Shown here piece after piece: positions 1 to 15,336 of a stretch of 64,000 nucleotides of DNA. The translations under genes and the position numbers were made by a program. The notes under the pieces are model-generated. The model was not told the DNA's origin and ran no database searches. It saw only the letters and a list, made by a program, of their open reading frames with translations. This stretch comes from Deinococcus multiflagellatus (lineage in GTDB: Bacteria; Deinococcota; Deinococci; Deinococcales; Deinococcaceae): NCBI RefSeq assembly GCF_020166415.1, contig NZ_JAIQXV010000013.1, forward strand, positions 68,084 to 132,083. Direction: 5' to 3'. The stretch's first letter is position 1, and the number at the start of each line of letters is the position of its first letter.

Positions 1-1
1 C

Positions 2-869
<868 letters not shown>

Positions 870-877
<8 letters not shown>

Positions 878-2344
878 CCCTGCTGCTGCTCCTCCCCCGC
901 CCAGCCCGACTGCGGCGTCCCAATCCGTGTCTTCCCCCTCCCCTGTGTCCGCCCCCTCCCCTGTGTCTGTCCCCTCCCCCGCGCTGCACTACCACCTGAT
1001 GGGCATTGGCGGTATCGGCATGAGTGCTTTTGCCCGCCTGCTTTCAGCGCAGGGCCACCGCGTCAGCGGCTGCGATGAAGCGGCCAGCGACCTCACGGCC
1101 CGGCTGGGCGCCGAGGGCATTCCGGTGGCTGCCGGCCACGCTGCCGAGCACGTCACCGAAGCCCCGTATGGCCCCATTGACATTCTGGTGGCCTCGGAAG
1201 CGGTCCCAAAGGATCACCCTGAGTTGCAGGCCGCTGAAGGCGCGGGCATTGAGATCCGGCCGCGCATGGCGCTGCTGGACGAGCTGCTGCGCGCCGGGCC
1301 CAGCGTGGGCGTGATTGGCACCCACGGCAAAACGACCACCACCTCCATGATCGCCGTGGCGCTGACCGGGGCCGGCCTGGACCCGTCTGCGTTTGTGGGC
1401 GGCATCGTGCCGGAGTTCGGCAGCAACGCCCGGCTGGGGCGTGGCCCCTTTGTGGCCGAGGTGGACGAGTCCGACAAGGGCTTTGCGGCGCTGGGGGCAG
1501 GCACGGCCGTGTTCACCAACGCCGAGGACGACCATGTGGGCGGCGCCCAGGCCACCTACTGGGAAACGGTGGAAGAGCAGCACGCGGCCTTTGCCCGCTT
1601 CGTGGCGCAGTCGGGGCGGGTGCTGCTGTGCGCCGACTGGCCGGGCCTGGACGAGCTGTGCGCGGGCGCCCACGAGCGCCTGAGCTACGGGCAGGCCGAA
1701 GGGGCCGATTACCGCGCCGTGAACCTGCGCCCCGACGCCGAGGGCACCAGCTTCACGGTCCTGCGGCGCGGTGAGCCCCTGAGTGAAGCGCGGGTGGCGC
1801 TGCCCGGCATCCACAACGTCCTGAACGCCCTGGCTGCGCTGGCGGTGGTGGACCTGCACGGTGGGGACATGGCGCAGGCCGCCGCCGCCCTGGCCGGGTT
1901 CCAGGGCCCGGGGCGCCGCTGGCAGCGCGTGGGCGAACTGAACGGCGCGCTGGTCATTGACGACTACGCCCACAACGCCACCAAGGTGGCCGCCGCCGTG
2001 CAGGCCGCGCGCCAGACCGGGCGCCGGGTGCGGGTGGTGTTTCAGCCGCACCGTTACCTGCGCACCCAGCAGTCCTGGCCCCGGCTGGCCGACGCCCTGA
2101 TGGACGCCGACGAGGTGCTGCTGCTCGACATTGCCGCTGCCAGTGAAGCCCCCATTCCCGGCATTCACGCCACCCTGATTTCCGAGCGCATGACCCAGCG
2201 CGGGCACGCGGGCGTGCGCTACCTGCCCGACCGCGCGGAGGTGCTGCGCGTGCTGCGCGACACCGCCAGCAGCCGCGACGTGATCGTGACCATGGGCGCG
2301 GGCGACGTGTGGAAGCTCTCGCGCGACCTCGTGGGAGGCGCGGC

Positions 2345-2348
<4 letters not shown>
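870..2348 (+). CDS. murC: MurC, UDP-N-acetylmuramate--L-alanine ligase
   Basis: Cytoplasmic Mur ligase that adds L-Ala to UDP-MurNAc; 492 residues. The N-terminal Rossmann signature HLMGIGGIGMSA begins near residue 40, the ATP-binding GTHGKTTTT is at residues 150-158, and the C-terminal domain contains DDYAHNATKV and FQPHRYLRT. The ATG at 870 is preferred because it overlaps the murG stop (ATGACTGA); a GTG at 849 is in frame but has no better support. Residues 8-38 form an unusual Pro/Ser/Val tract made of imperfect SPVS-APSPVS-VPSP repeats, a low-complexity N-terminal extension not needed by the family fold. GTGA overlap with murB follows. Confidence 0.96.
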
Positions 2349-5324
<2,976 letters not shown>

Positions 5325-5330
5325 ACCCCC

Positions 5331-5371
5331 GCGAAAGGGCCGGAGCCGCCACGCTGCTCTGGCTCTTTCGC
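5331..5371 (+). terminator. Hairpin between ftsA and ftsZ
   Basis: Two 16-nt arms (5331-5346 and 5356-5371) pair with two G-U wobbles around a 9-nt loop. No T tract follows, so it may be a pause site, a processing site or a partial terminator rather than a classic intrinsic terminator. It lies 7 nt after the ftsA stop and upstream of the ftsZ promoter. Confidence 0.55.
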
Positions 5372-5401
5372 TGTGCGGTCCCCCCACATTGGGACGTGCG
5401 G

Positions 5402-5407
5402 TACACT
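5402..5407 (+). promoter_or_regulatory. -10 element upstream of ftsZ mini-ORF
   Basis: TACACT matches the TANNNT -10 consensus used repeatedly in this window. It is 8 nt upstream of a GTG that opens a 16-codon mini-ORF rather than ftsZ itself. It gives ftsZ its own transcript independent of ftsA. No convincing -35 was seen. Confidence 0.6.
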
Positions 5408-5415
5408 ACGCGGCA

Positions 5416-6530
<1,115 letters not shown>

Positions 6531-6542
6531 AGCTGGGCGTGA

Positions 6543-6570
6543 AAGGCACCTCTGCGGGGGTGCTTTTTTT
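6543..6570 (+). terminator. Intrinsic terminator after ftsZ
   Basis: A short stem GGCACC/GGGTGC flanked by A and T bases is followed directly by seven T residues, 12 nt downstream of the ftsZ stop. Confidence 0.75.
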
Positions 6571-6601
6571 GGCTCTGGGCCATGAGCTATGGGCCATGAG
6601 G
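6571..6601 (+). repeat. Heptad array, left arm (GGGCCAT-type)
   Basis: Reads as consecutive 7-mers CTCTGGG CCATGAG CTATGGG CCATGAG directly after the ftsZ terminator. An inverted partner lies at 6902-6925, so the two arms enclose the intergenic segment between convergent ftsZ and the cpdB-like gene. Confidence 0.7.
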
Positions 6602-6660
6602 AAAAAAGGGATTGAGCGGGGATCAGGAGCGGGGGTGGGATTGAGGGGTTGGAGCGCGGG

Positions 6661-6684
6661 CCTCAATTCCACTTCTGCCGCTGT
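6661..6684 (+). repeat. 24-bp dispersed repeat, copy 1
   Basis: CCTCAATTCCACTTCTGCCG plus CTGT is repeated exactly, on the opposite strand, at 42760-42783. Both copies are intergenic and flanking bases differ. Confidence 0.7.
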
Positions 6685-6728
6685 TGTTCGCCGGTGTTCG
6701 CTCCAGGGCGATTGACAGTTTGCCTCTG

Positions 6729-6850
6729 GAGCAGCTGACCTCAAGATGATGGTGGTTCTCGACCCTCTCCCCTCGTGGGACTCGAAGAGCTGCGCCGCAG
6801 AGAGGGCCTCGTGCCGCGAGGGGTGAGGGGGTGCTTTGGTCAACGGCTCT
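6729..6850 (+). repeat. MITE-like element, family A copy 1
   Basis: About 122 bp closely matching 32454-32574 in the same orientation. Terminal inverted repeats read GAGCAGCTGACC at the left and, complemented, GAGCCGTTGACC at the right. Internally CCCTCTCCCCTCG pairs with CGAGGGGTGAGGG, and CTGCG-C-CGCAG is a small hairpin. No coding capacity is apparent. It resembles the small non-coding repeats known from Deinococcus, though the family name cannot be assigned without a search. Confidence 0.75.
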
Positions 6851-6901
6851 AGGCTCGCTCTGGTTCTCGCCAAACGACAGCTGCTCCGCCAGCCCTGCCT
6901 T

Positions 6902-6925
6902 CCCCCATGGCTCATGGCCCAGAGC
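6902..6925 (+). repeat. Heptad array, right arm (GGGCCAT-type)
   Basis: CCCCCAT GGCTCAT GGCCCAG AGCC is the inverted counterpart of 6571-6601. It sits just ahead of the cpdB-like terminator. Confidence 0.65.
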
Positions 6926-6939
6926 CCCCAGCCAACAAG

Positions 6940-6968
6940 AGGCACCGCAGCGTCGCCGCCGGGTGCCT
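6940..6968 (-). terminator. Terminator-like hairpin for the cpdB-like gene
   Basis: AGGCACC (6940-6946) pairs with GGTGCCT (6962-6968). On the minus strand the hairpin is 15 nt after the stop and is followed by a weak T-rich segment. Confidence 0.55.
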
Positions 6969-6983
6969 CTTCCGCTGACCTGC

Positions 6984-8897
<1,914 letters not shown>

Positions 8898-8904
8898 GCC
8901 CCAC

Positions 8905-8910
8905 AGAATA
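8905..8910 (-). promoter_or_regulatory. -10 element, leaderless cpdB-like gene
   Basis: On the minus strand TATTCT is 7 nt before the GTG start, so transcription should begin at or next to the start codon. Confidence 0.65.
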
Positions 8911-8961
8911 GCGAACCCCGGGGCGGCAAAGTGGAATCTGGATCAGTGACAGTCGCGCCGG

Positions 8962-9606
8962 TTACAACTGGGCGGCCAGGGTGCGGAACAGGGCGGGGGC
9001 CGGGGGCGCCTCTCCCCCATCCACCCAGCCGAAGCGGGCGTCGCGCAGCGGGCCCCCCTCGCCCACGCCCAGGCCACCGGGAAACAGCGCGGTGTAGTCG
9101 GGGGGCGCCGTGACCGGCACCGCGCCGGGCAGGGCCAGCGCCGCCTCAACCTCGGCCGGGTGGCCAAAGTGCAGGGCGTGGGTGCCTTCCGGCGCCTGCC
9201 AGGAGAAGCGCGCGGCGCTCACCAGGGGCCCGGCGTACACCACATGGCCCCAGCGCACCCCGGGGCGCAGGCGCAGCGTCACGTCCAGCGGCTCGCCCAG
9301 CAGGCCGAACGACCCCACAAACGGCCGGGTGAGGTCATACCCCTGCACGTTCTTGACCGTGCGCCCCCCGGCCCGCACCACCCGCCCACTGGGCGCGCGA
9401 AAGGTCACACCCAGCACGTCCCCGGCAAAGAAAAAGGTCTGCCCGAAGCCCCCGCGCTTCACCAGCCCCCCCACGCCGCCTGGCAGGCCCACCGGCGGAA
9501 ACGGCGGAAACAGCCCCGCCGGCAGCGCCGCATAGACCTCGGGCAGTGAGGTATCCCCGCTGACCGTGATCGTCTGGTCCCCAGGCGACAGGTCAAGGAC
9601 GGGCAT
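8962..9606 (-). CDS. glcE: GlcE-like FAD-binding subunit of glycolate oxidase (short)
   Basis: FAD-binding type 4 (PCMH) domain subunit that works with GlcD and GlcF to oxidise glycolate to glyoxylate. The protein is 214 residues, clearly shorter than the roughly 350 of E. coli GlcE. Residues about 15-115 hold the domain ([33 protein letters not shown]). The N-terminal pyrophosphate-binding loop normally rich in Gly is reduced, so it may be a scaffold subunit that binds FAD weakly. It is third in glcF-glcD-glcE order. A heptad array lies 17 nt upstream of the ATG, in the glcD-glcE gap. Confidence 0.75.
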   Translation of the reverse strand: MPVLDLSPGDQTITVSGDTSLPEVYAALPAGLFPPFPPVGLPGGVGGLVKRGGFGQTFFFAGDVLGVTFRAPSGRVVRAGGRTVKNVQGYDLTRPFVGSFGLLGEPLDVTLRLRPGVRWGHVVYAGPLVSAARFSWQAPEGTHALHFGHPAEVEAALALPGAVPVTAPPDYTALFPGGLGVGEGGPLRDARFGWVDGGEAPPAPALFRTLAAQL

Positions 9607-9622
9607 GGGGCGCCTCCGGCGT

Positions 9623-9651
9623 GGTGATGGGTGATGGGTGATGGGTGATGG
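9623..9651 (+). repeat. Heptad array TGATGGG x4 (glcD-glcE gap)
   Basis: Perfect tandem heptamers GGTGATGGGTGATGGG continuing to 9651. An inverted copy lies at 9781-9796, about 130 bp away. The stretch between carries CTCGACC-rich low-complexity DNA and no gene. Confidence 0.8.
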
Positions 9652-9780
9652 AAAGGGATGCTGACGGCACGAACAGGTTTTGACGCCTGCATCTCGGGGC
9701 GGAGCCGGCAGCACCATCGCCGCACCCTCGACCCCCCGGCCCCTCGACCCCTCGACGCTTCACCACCATCCTCCTTCGAC

Positions 9781-9796
9781 CATCACCCATCACCCC
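9781..9796 (+). repeat. Inverted heptad copy overlapping the glcD stop
   Basis: CATCACCCATCACCCC is the complement of the array at 9623-9651. The glcD TGA (9790-9792 on the minus strand) lies inside it. Confidence 0.75.
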
Positions 9797-11204
9797 TTCA
9801 CCTCTTCCGGCAGCACCTTGCCTGGATTCAGCAGCCCGGCCGGGTCCAGCGCGCGCTTGACCGACCACAGGGCGCCCAGGGTCACGGGGTCCACGGCGTC
9901 GCGCATGAAGTCGCGTTTCATGGTGCCGATACCGTGCTCGCCGCTGAGCACACCGCCGTGCCGCAGGGCCACCAGGGCGATGCGGTGGGCGAGGTCATGC
10001 ACCGCGTGCGGGTCGTCGTGGCGGGGGTCAAAGAGGATGTTGGGGTGCAGGTTGCCGTCGCCAATGTGGCCGAACTGCACCACTGTGAAGGGGCTGGCGT
10101 CGCCCAGGGCGCGGATTTCGCGCACCACTTCGGGCAGGGCGGAGCGGGGCACGGCGATGTCCTCGTTCATGCGCTGCGGGCGAATGCGGCCCAGGGCGGG
10201 GCTGACGCTGCGCCGCGCCTGCCACAGCGCGGCGGCCTCGGCGTCGGTTCCGGCGCGGCGCACGGTGCCGCCCGCCGCCACGCAGGCCGCTTCCACCAGG
10301 GCGCGCTCTTCTTCCACGGTGGGCAGGTCGTCGCCGTCGGTGTCCACGAGCAGCACGGCTTCGGCGCCCCGGGGCAGGCCCAGGCTCAGGTAGTCCTCGA
10401 CGGCGTTCGTGCAGGCGCGGTCCATGAATTCCAGCTTGCTGGGCACGGCGCCCGCCGCAATCGCCTGACTTACCGCCTCGGCACACTCCCCCACTTCCGG
10501 GAAATGGGCCATCAGCGTGCGGGTCACGAGCGGGGGCGGCACGAGGCGCAGCGTGGCCTCGGTCATCAGGCCCAGGGTGCCCTCGGAGCCGATGAACAGC
10601 CCGGCCAGATCGTAGGCGTCGCGCGTCAGTTCGTGCACCTCGCCGGCCGCGTCCACCACCTGCAGCGCCCGCACGTAATCGCCGGTCACGCCGTACTTGA
10701 AGCACATGGGGCCGCCCGCATTCTCCGCGAGGTTGCCCCCGATGGTGCTGGTGCGAAACGAAGCAGGGTCGGGTGGGTAAATCAGGCCGTGGGGGCGCGC
10801 GGCCTCGCTGACCGCCAGCGTGACCACGCCCGCCTGCGCGCGGGCCTCGCGCCGGGCGGGGTCTATGCGCAGCCCGGTCATGCGGGTAAACGAGATCACC
10901 AATCCCGGTGCGGTGGGCGCGGCGCCGCCCGAAAGCCCACTGGCCGCGCCGCGCCCCACCACCGGCACCCCGGCCGCCCGCGCCGCCTGCACCGCCGCCA
11001 CCACATCCGCCGTGGTTTCGGGCAGCACCACCGCCAGCGGCGTTTCCCCGAATTGAATGGCGTCGTAGCGGTAATTGCGCCGCTCGGCGAGGCTGGTGAG
11101 CACCTGATGCGGGGCCAGCCGGCGCAGGAGGTCCGTGACGAGTGGGGAGTGGGAAGTAGGACCGGAAGCCTGTCTTTTCCCACTTCCCACTCCCCACTTC
11201 CCAC

Positions 11205-11208
<4 letters not shown>
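9790..11208 (-). CDS. glcD: GlcD, glycolate oxidase FAD-linked subunit
   Basis: Main catalytic flavoprotein of glycolate oxidase; 472 residues from the proposed start. The FAD-binding PCMH domain shows [14 protein letters not shown] and [12 protein letters not shown], and the C-terminal FAD-oxidase domain shows [13 protein letters not shown] and [12 protein letters not shown]. The GTG at 11208 overlaps the glcF TGA (GTGA). Choosing it means the first about 22 residues ([20 protein letters not shown]) are encoded by a heptad repeat array, which is not conserved family sequence. No other good start lies between it and the conserved region, so the N terminus is uncertain. Confidence 0.9.
11139..11208 (+). 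repeat. Paired heptad arrays at the glcF-glcD junction
   Basis: GAGTGGGGAGTGGGAAGTAG (11140-11159) and the inverted array TTCCCACTTCCCACTCCCC continuing to about 11208 can fold back on each other. Unit words are GGGAAGT and GGGGAGT. The arrays lie inside the overlapping end of glcF and the beginning of glcD. Confidence 0.75.
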
Positions 11209-12478
<1,270 letters not shown>

Positions 12479-12482
<4 letters not shown>

Positions 12483-12496
12483 ACAGCCCCCGTCAT
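12479..12496 (-). CDS. Five-codon leaderless mini-ORF ahead of glcF
   Basis: ATG at 12496 follows a TATCCT -10 by 7 nt and encodes only MTGAV before TGA. That TGA overlaps the glcF GTG as GTGA. The likely role is to load ribosomes on a leaderless mRNA and hand them to glcF, whose own start has a G-rich Shine-Dalgarno-like run inside the mini-ORF. Inference from layout only. Confidence 0.5.
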
Positions 12497-12503
12497 GCGC
12501 CAC

Positions 12504-12509
12504 AGGATA
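12504..12509 (-). promoter_or_regulatory. -10 element of the glcFDE operon
   Basis: TATCCT on the minus strand, 7 nt upstream of the mini-ORF ATG and 21 nt upstream of the glcF GTG. Confidence 0.65.
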
Positions 12510-12674
12510 GGCGGGCCGGGTGAAGGGAAGGCCAGGGCGGCTAGGGGAGCCGGGAGACTCGTCTGGAGGGAGCCGCACTTCTGCCAGAGCGTGCGCACAG
12601 CAGCGGCCCGTTTCACCCTGAAGCCAGAGAGTAGCCTCACCTCACGTCCACGCCACCCTTTCTGGGGCCCGCTG

Positions 12675-13241
12675 TCAGTGGGCCTCGGCCAACCCAGGCG
12701 GCCCATGCAGCCAGACCTGTACGCGCTGCGCCGTCTGTTCCGGCGTCAGGCCCGTGGTGTCCAGCGTCTGCCCCGGCCATGTTGCCTGGGGAGCCGCCTG
12801 CCACTGGGGCCAGCGCATCTCCTCCCAGGCATCGTCGGTCAGGACCTGGGGTTCCCAGTCGGCCAGAACCTGATGCACCCGCAACCACGCCGCCCAGTTC
12901 AGCATGTCCTGGGTGGCGTGCCCGTCCCCGCGCGCCCGCAGGCGACGCACCCGTTCGGGGTCGGCCACGTCCAGCAGCAGATGATGAACGGCACTCAGGT
13001 GCTGGGCCCCAGGGGCCGCCAGCACTTCACCCCGTGGGCAGGGCCCCAGCAGGCCCAGGGGCCGGGGACTGTGCAGGGCCGTCTGAATCCAGCCTTCGGT
13101 GAGTTGCTGGCGCTCCCGCTTGCCGCCGCCCACCCAGCGTTCATCGAAGTCATGCCAGCGAATGTCCGGCCGCACCGCCTTCAGCCAGGGCAGCAACGTG
13201 CTTTTCCCCGAACCAGAGGCGCCCGCAAGCACAATCAACAT
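12675..13241 (-). CDS. P-loop kinase-like protein
   Basis: Small NTPase of 188 residues beginning with a Walker A motif (MLIVLAGASGSGKSTLL), followed by HDFDERW, which resembles the substrate-acid segment of nucleoside or polyol kinases. LLLDVADPERVRRLRARG resembles the arginine-rich lid of such kinases. No family can be named with confidence. It starts 4 nt after an upstream membrane-protein gene but has its own leaderless -10, which lies within that gene. Confidence 0.75.
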   Translation of the reverse strand: MLIVLAGASGSGKSTLLPWLKAVRPDIRWHDFDERWVGGGKRERQQLTEGWIQTALHSPRPLGLLGPCPRGEVLAAPGAQHLSAVHHLLLDVADPERVRRLRARGDGHATQDMLNWAAWLRVHQVLADWEPQVLTDDAWEEMRWPQWQAAPQATWPGQTLDTTGLTPEQTAQRVQVWLHGPPGLAEAH

Positions 13242-13245
13242 ACCC

Positions 13246-13635
13246 TCACCCTAGAGGGCGTTTCTTCCCCTGACCATCAGCGTTCTGGCCCAGTGGGCGC
13301 GTCACCCAGATCAGGCCGGTCAGCAGTGGGGCCGTGACGCCCACTGCGAGGCCCCAGGTCAAGAGCCCCATGCTCAGGTGATCCCAGCACTGCGCCCTCA
13401 GATCCACCTTTGCGCACCAGCCGAAGTGGGTGTCCCAGAGGGTGCTCAGAAGCGCTGTCAGCGCGTAGGGCAAGAACAGGCAGCCCGCAACCCGGATCAG
13501 ATCCAGGGCCAGGAGCCCTCCACGCTGCGGCCCGGTGAATCTGGGCAGGTGGCGGGTTGAAGGAATCAAGCGGTACAGCACCAGTGGGCCGCCCAGGGCA
13601 AGCAGGAGAAAGCCGAGTCCGGCAAAGGTGGGCAC
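13246..13635 (-). CDS. Small membrane protein, unknown
   Basis: 129 residues with three or four hydrophobic segments: residues about 3-22 (GLGFLLLALGGPLVLYRLIP), 45-68 and 88-112. No family recognised. A longer frame continues upstream into a repeat element, but GTG 13635 is chosen because a TACAGT -10 lies exactly 6 nt before it. Same strand as, and 4 nt upstream of, the P-loop kinase gene, so the two may act together. Confidence 0.65.
   Translation of the reverse strand: MPTFAGLGFLLLALGGPLVLYRLIPSTRHLPRFTGPQRGGLLALDLIRVAGCLFLPYALTALLSTLWDTHFGWCAKVDLRAQCWDHLSMGLLTWGLAVGVTAPLLTGLIWVTRPLGQNADGQGKKRPLG
13248..13253 (-). promoter_or_regulatory. -10 element, leaderless P-loop kinase gene
   Basis: TAGGGT (minus strand) 6 nt before ATG 13241. 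It overlaps the last codons of the upstream membrane-protein gene, so the kinase can be transcribed alone. Confidence 0.55.
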
Positions 13636-13641
13636 CCTGGC

Positions 13642-13647
13642 ACTGTA
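13642..13647 (-). promoter_or_regulatory. -10 element, leaderless membrane-protein gene
   Basis: TACAGT on the minus strand, 6 nt before the GTG start at 13635; it fixes the start of this otherwise ambiguous frame. Confidence 0.6.
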
Positions 13648-13699
13648 CCGGTCTGCCCCTGAGCCCGGCCTCCACCTTTGGGCGCCGCCGATGAAGCCG

Positions 13700-13871
13700 T
13701 CATCCGGACTGCCGTCCATTGCCCCATCATCCAGAAACGAACGGGGAGTTCCCCGCCCTCGGCGCTGTTTCAGCCCCATGCCCGGAAATCCGTCTCTTTT
13801 CCCTCTCTGCCCCGCCGCTCTGCGGGTCCCTCCGGTCAGAACAATTCCTGAATTGTTCAAACGTCGTGTCA
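13700..13871 (+). repeat. MITE-like element, family B copy 1
   Basis: 172 bp with terminal inverted repeats TCATCCGGACT and, complemented, TGACACGACGT. It shares the core CTCTGC..CGGGTCCCTCCGGTC with copies at 18850, 27054, 37628 and 53190. The right terminus supplies the TGA stop of the ATP-grasp gene. A hairpin GAACAATTC/GAATTGTTC (13839-13858) lies just inside that terminus and could terminate the transcript. Confidence 0.75.
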
Positions 13872-15173
13872 GCAGGGCGGCAGAACCGCTTCTGCCGGGC
13901 CAAACACCAAACCCTCCTGCACCCGCGCCAGGGCTGCCCCCATAGCCCGCGCCAGCGCAGGACCGTCCGGGGCACCCATGACCACATGCCCGGCCGCATC
14001 CCCACTGAAGCCCCGCGCCCAGCCCGCCTCGCCGGGAGCAATGTTCAGCTGGGCCGCCTGCACCCCCGGCAGCTCCGTGAAGTCCGGCACCCGCAGGCAC
14101 ACGCCTTCCTGCGGCGGAAAGAGCAGCCAGCCGCACAGCTGCGCCGGTTCCAGGGCCTGAAGGTGGGCCTGTGCGGCCGCCTCGTCCACCATCCCGGCCT
14201 GCAGGCGGCACTGCCACTCGTTCAGGTTCGGGCCGCCCGCCCGGTGCAGCGTGTCATTGATGCGGCCCCCGCCGGTGCGGCAGGCGATCTCGCACAGGGA
14301 CAGCGAGCCGTCCTCGTGTACAAAAATTTCGGCGTGGAAGGTGTGGCCGCTGGGCAGGTTCAGCGCCGCGCACACCGCTCGCGCGTACGTTTGCAGCGGC
14401 CCGAACAGCGGGTCCTGGCGGCTCAGCATGAAGCTGCCCACCACCTGCGTCTGGGCGAAAGCGCCGATCTCCAGCCCCGGGGTGAGGTACTGGCTGGGCC
14501 AACTCCAGGCCACCTGGGCGCCAACCGCGATGCCGTCGACGTGATACAGCCGCCCCGGGTGAAAGGTTTCAACACACAGGTCTGAGACGTATTCGGCGTA
14601 GGGCACACGCGGGGCAAAACCGCTTTCCAGAAAGGCCGTCAGGGCAGCCGGGTCCGCAATCTGGCGCCCAAAGACCGAGCCCGAACTGGTCCGGGGCTTC
14701 ACGAACACGGGCAGGCCATGCGCGGCCACGAAATCCAGCAGGTCCAGCGGGCCGTTCAGGGCGGCGCCCGGGTGGGCCGGCACCCCCGCCGCCTGCACCT
14801 GGGCGCGGGCCAGCACCTTGTCGCGGAAGGACGCGGCGCTGGCCACCCCCTGCCCCGGCAGGCCCCAGCGTTCGCGCAGGCGGGCGGCCCGCAGCACATC
14901 GTCCTCGCCAAAGGCCAGGATGTGGGTCACGGGGCGCGTGCGGTGCAGGGCGTCCAGATCGGCATACACGTTGCCGTTGTTCAGGTAGTTGGGGTAAGCG
15001 CGCACAAAGCCGTAGGCCGGGTCAGCCGCCAGGGCCGTCAGGTCGTCGGCCGTTACGCTGTCCCTGTCCAGCACCAGGCTCAGCGCGCCGGGGGGCAACC
15101 CGGGCAGCCACGCTGGAAAGGCAAATTCGGTGGGATCGTGCAGGGTCAGCAGCAGGATGTGGGGGTGGGGCAT
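13869..15173 (-). CDS. ATP-grasp domain protein
   Basis: 434 residues with a carboxylate-amine ligase type ATP-grasp fold. An N-terminal preATP-grasp region (to about residue 115, ending ILAFGEDDVLRAARLRERWGL) leads into the ATP-binding segment GLPVFVKPRTSSGSVFG and the Mg-binding segment CEIACRTGGGRINDTL. The substrate is unknown; similar solitary proteins often ligate amino acids or modify peptides. Start ATG 15173 has AAAGGA upstream. The stop codon lies in the terminal repeat of a family B element, so the C-terminal residues (AEAVLPPC) may have changed when the element inserted. Confidence 0.85.
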   Translation of the reverse strand: MPHPHILLLTLHDPTEFAFPAWLPGLPPGALSLVLDRDSVTADDLTALAADPAYGFVRAYPNYLNNGNVYADLDALHRTRPVTHILAFGEDDVLRAARLRERWGLPGQGVASAASFRDKVLARAQVQAAGVPAHPGAALNGPLDLLDFVAAHGLPVFVKPRTSSGSVFGRQIADPAALTAFLESGFAPRVPYAEYVSDLCVETFHPGRLYHVDGIAVGAQVAWSWPSQYLTPGLEIGAFAQTQVVGSFMLSRQDPLFGPLQTYARAVCAALNLPSGHTFHAEIFVHEDGSLSLCEIACRTGGGRINDTLHRAGGPNLNEWQCRLQAGMVDEAAAQAHLQALEPAQLCGWLLFPPQEGVCLRVPDFTELPGVQAAQLNIAPGEAGWARGFSGDAAGHVVMGAPDGPALARAMGAALARVQEGLVFGPAEAVLPPC

Positions 15174-15336
15174 GGGTTCCTTTCGCCGGGGCTAGGCCGG
15201 TGGGCGTGGGCCCAGGCGACCCGGGCCGCCCGCGCAGCATAGGGGACGGGCGCCCGCCCAGAGACCGCACATGGAGCTGGGCCTAGTCTCACCCTGTCAC
15301 CTCTGGCCGCTGTTCCCTCCCCTGAGGGACGCCGCT

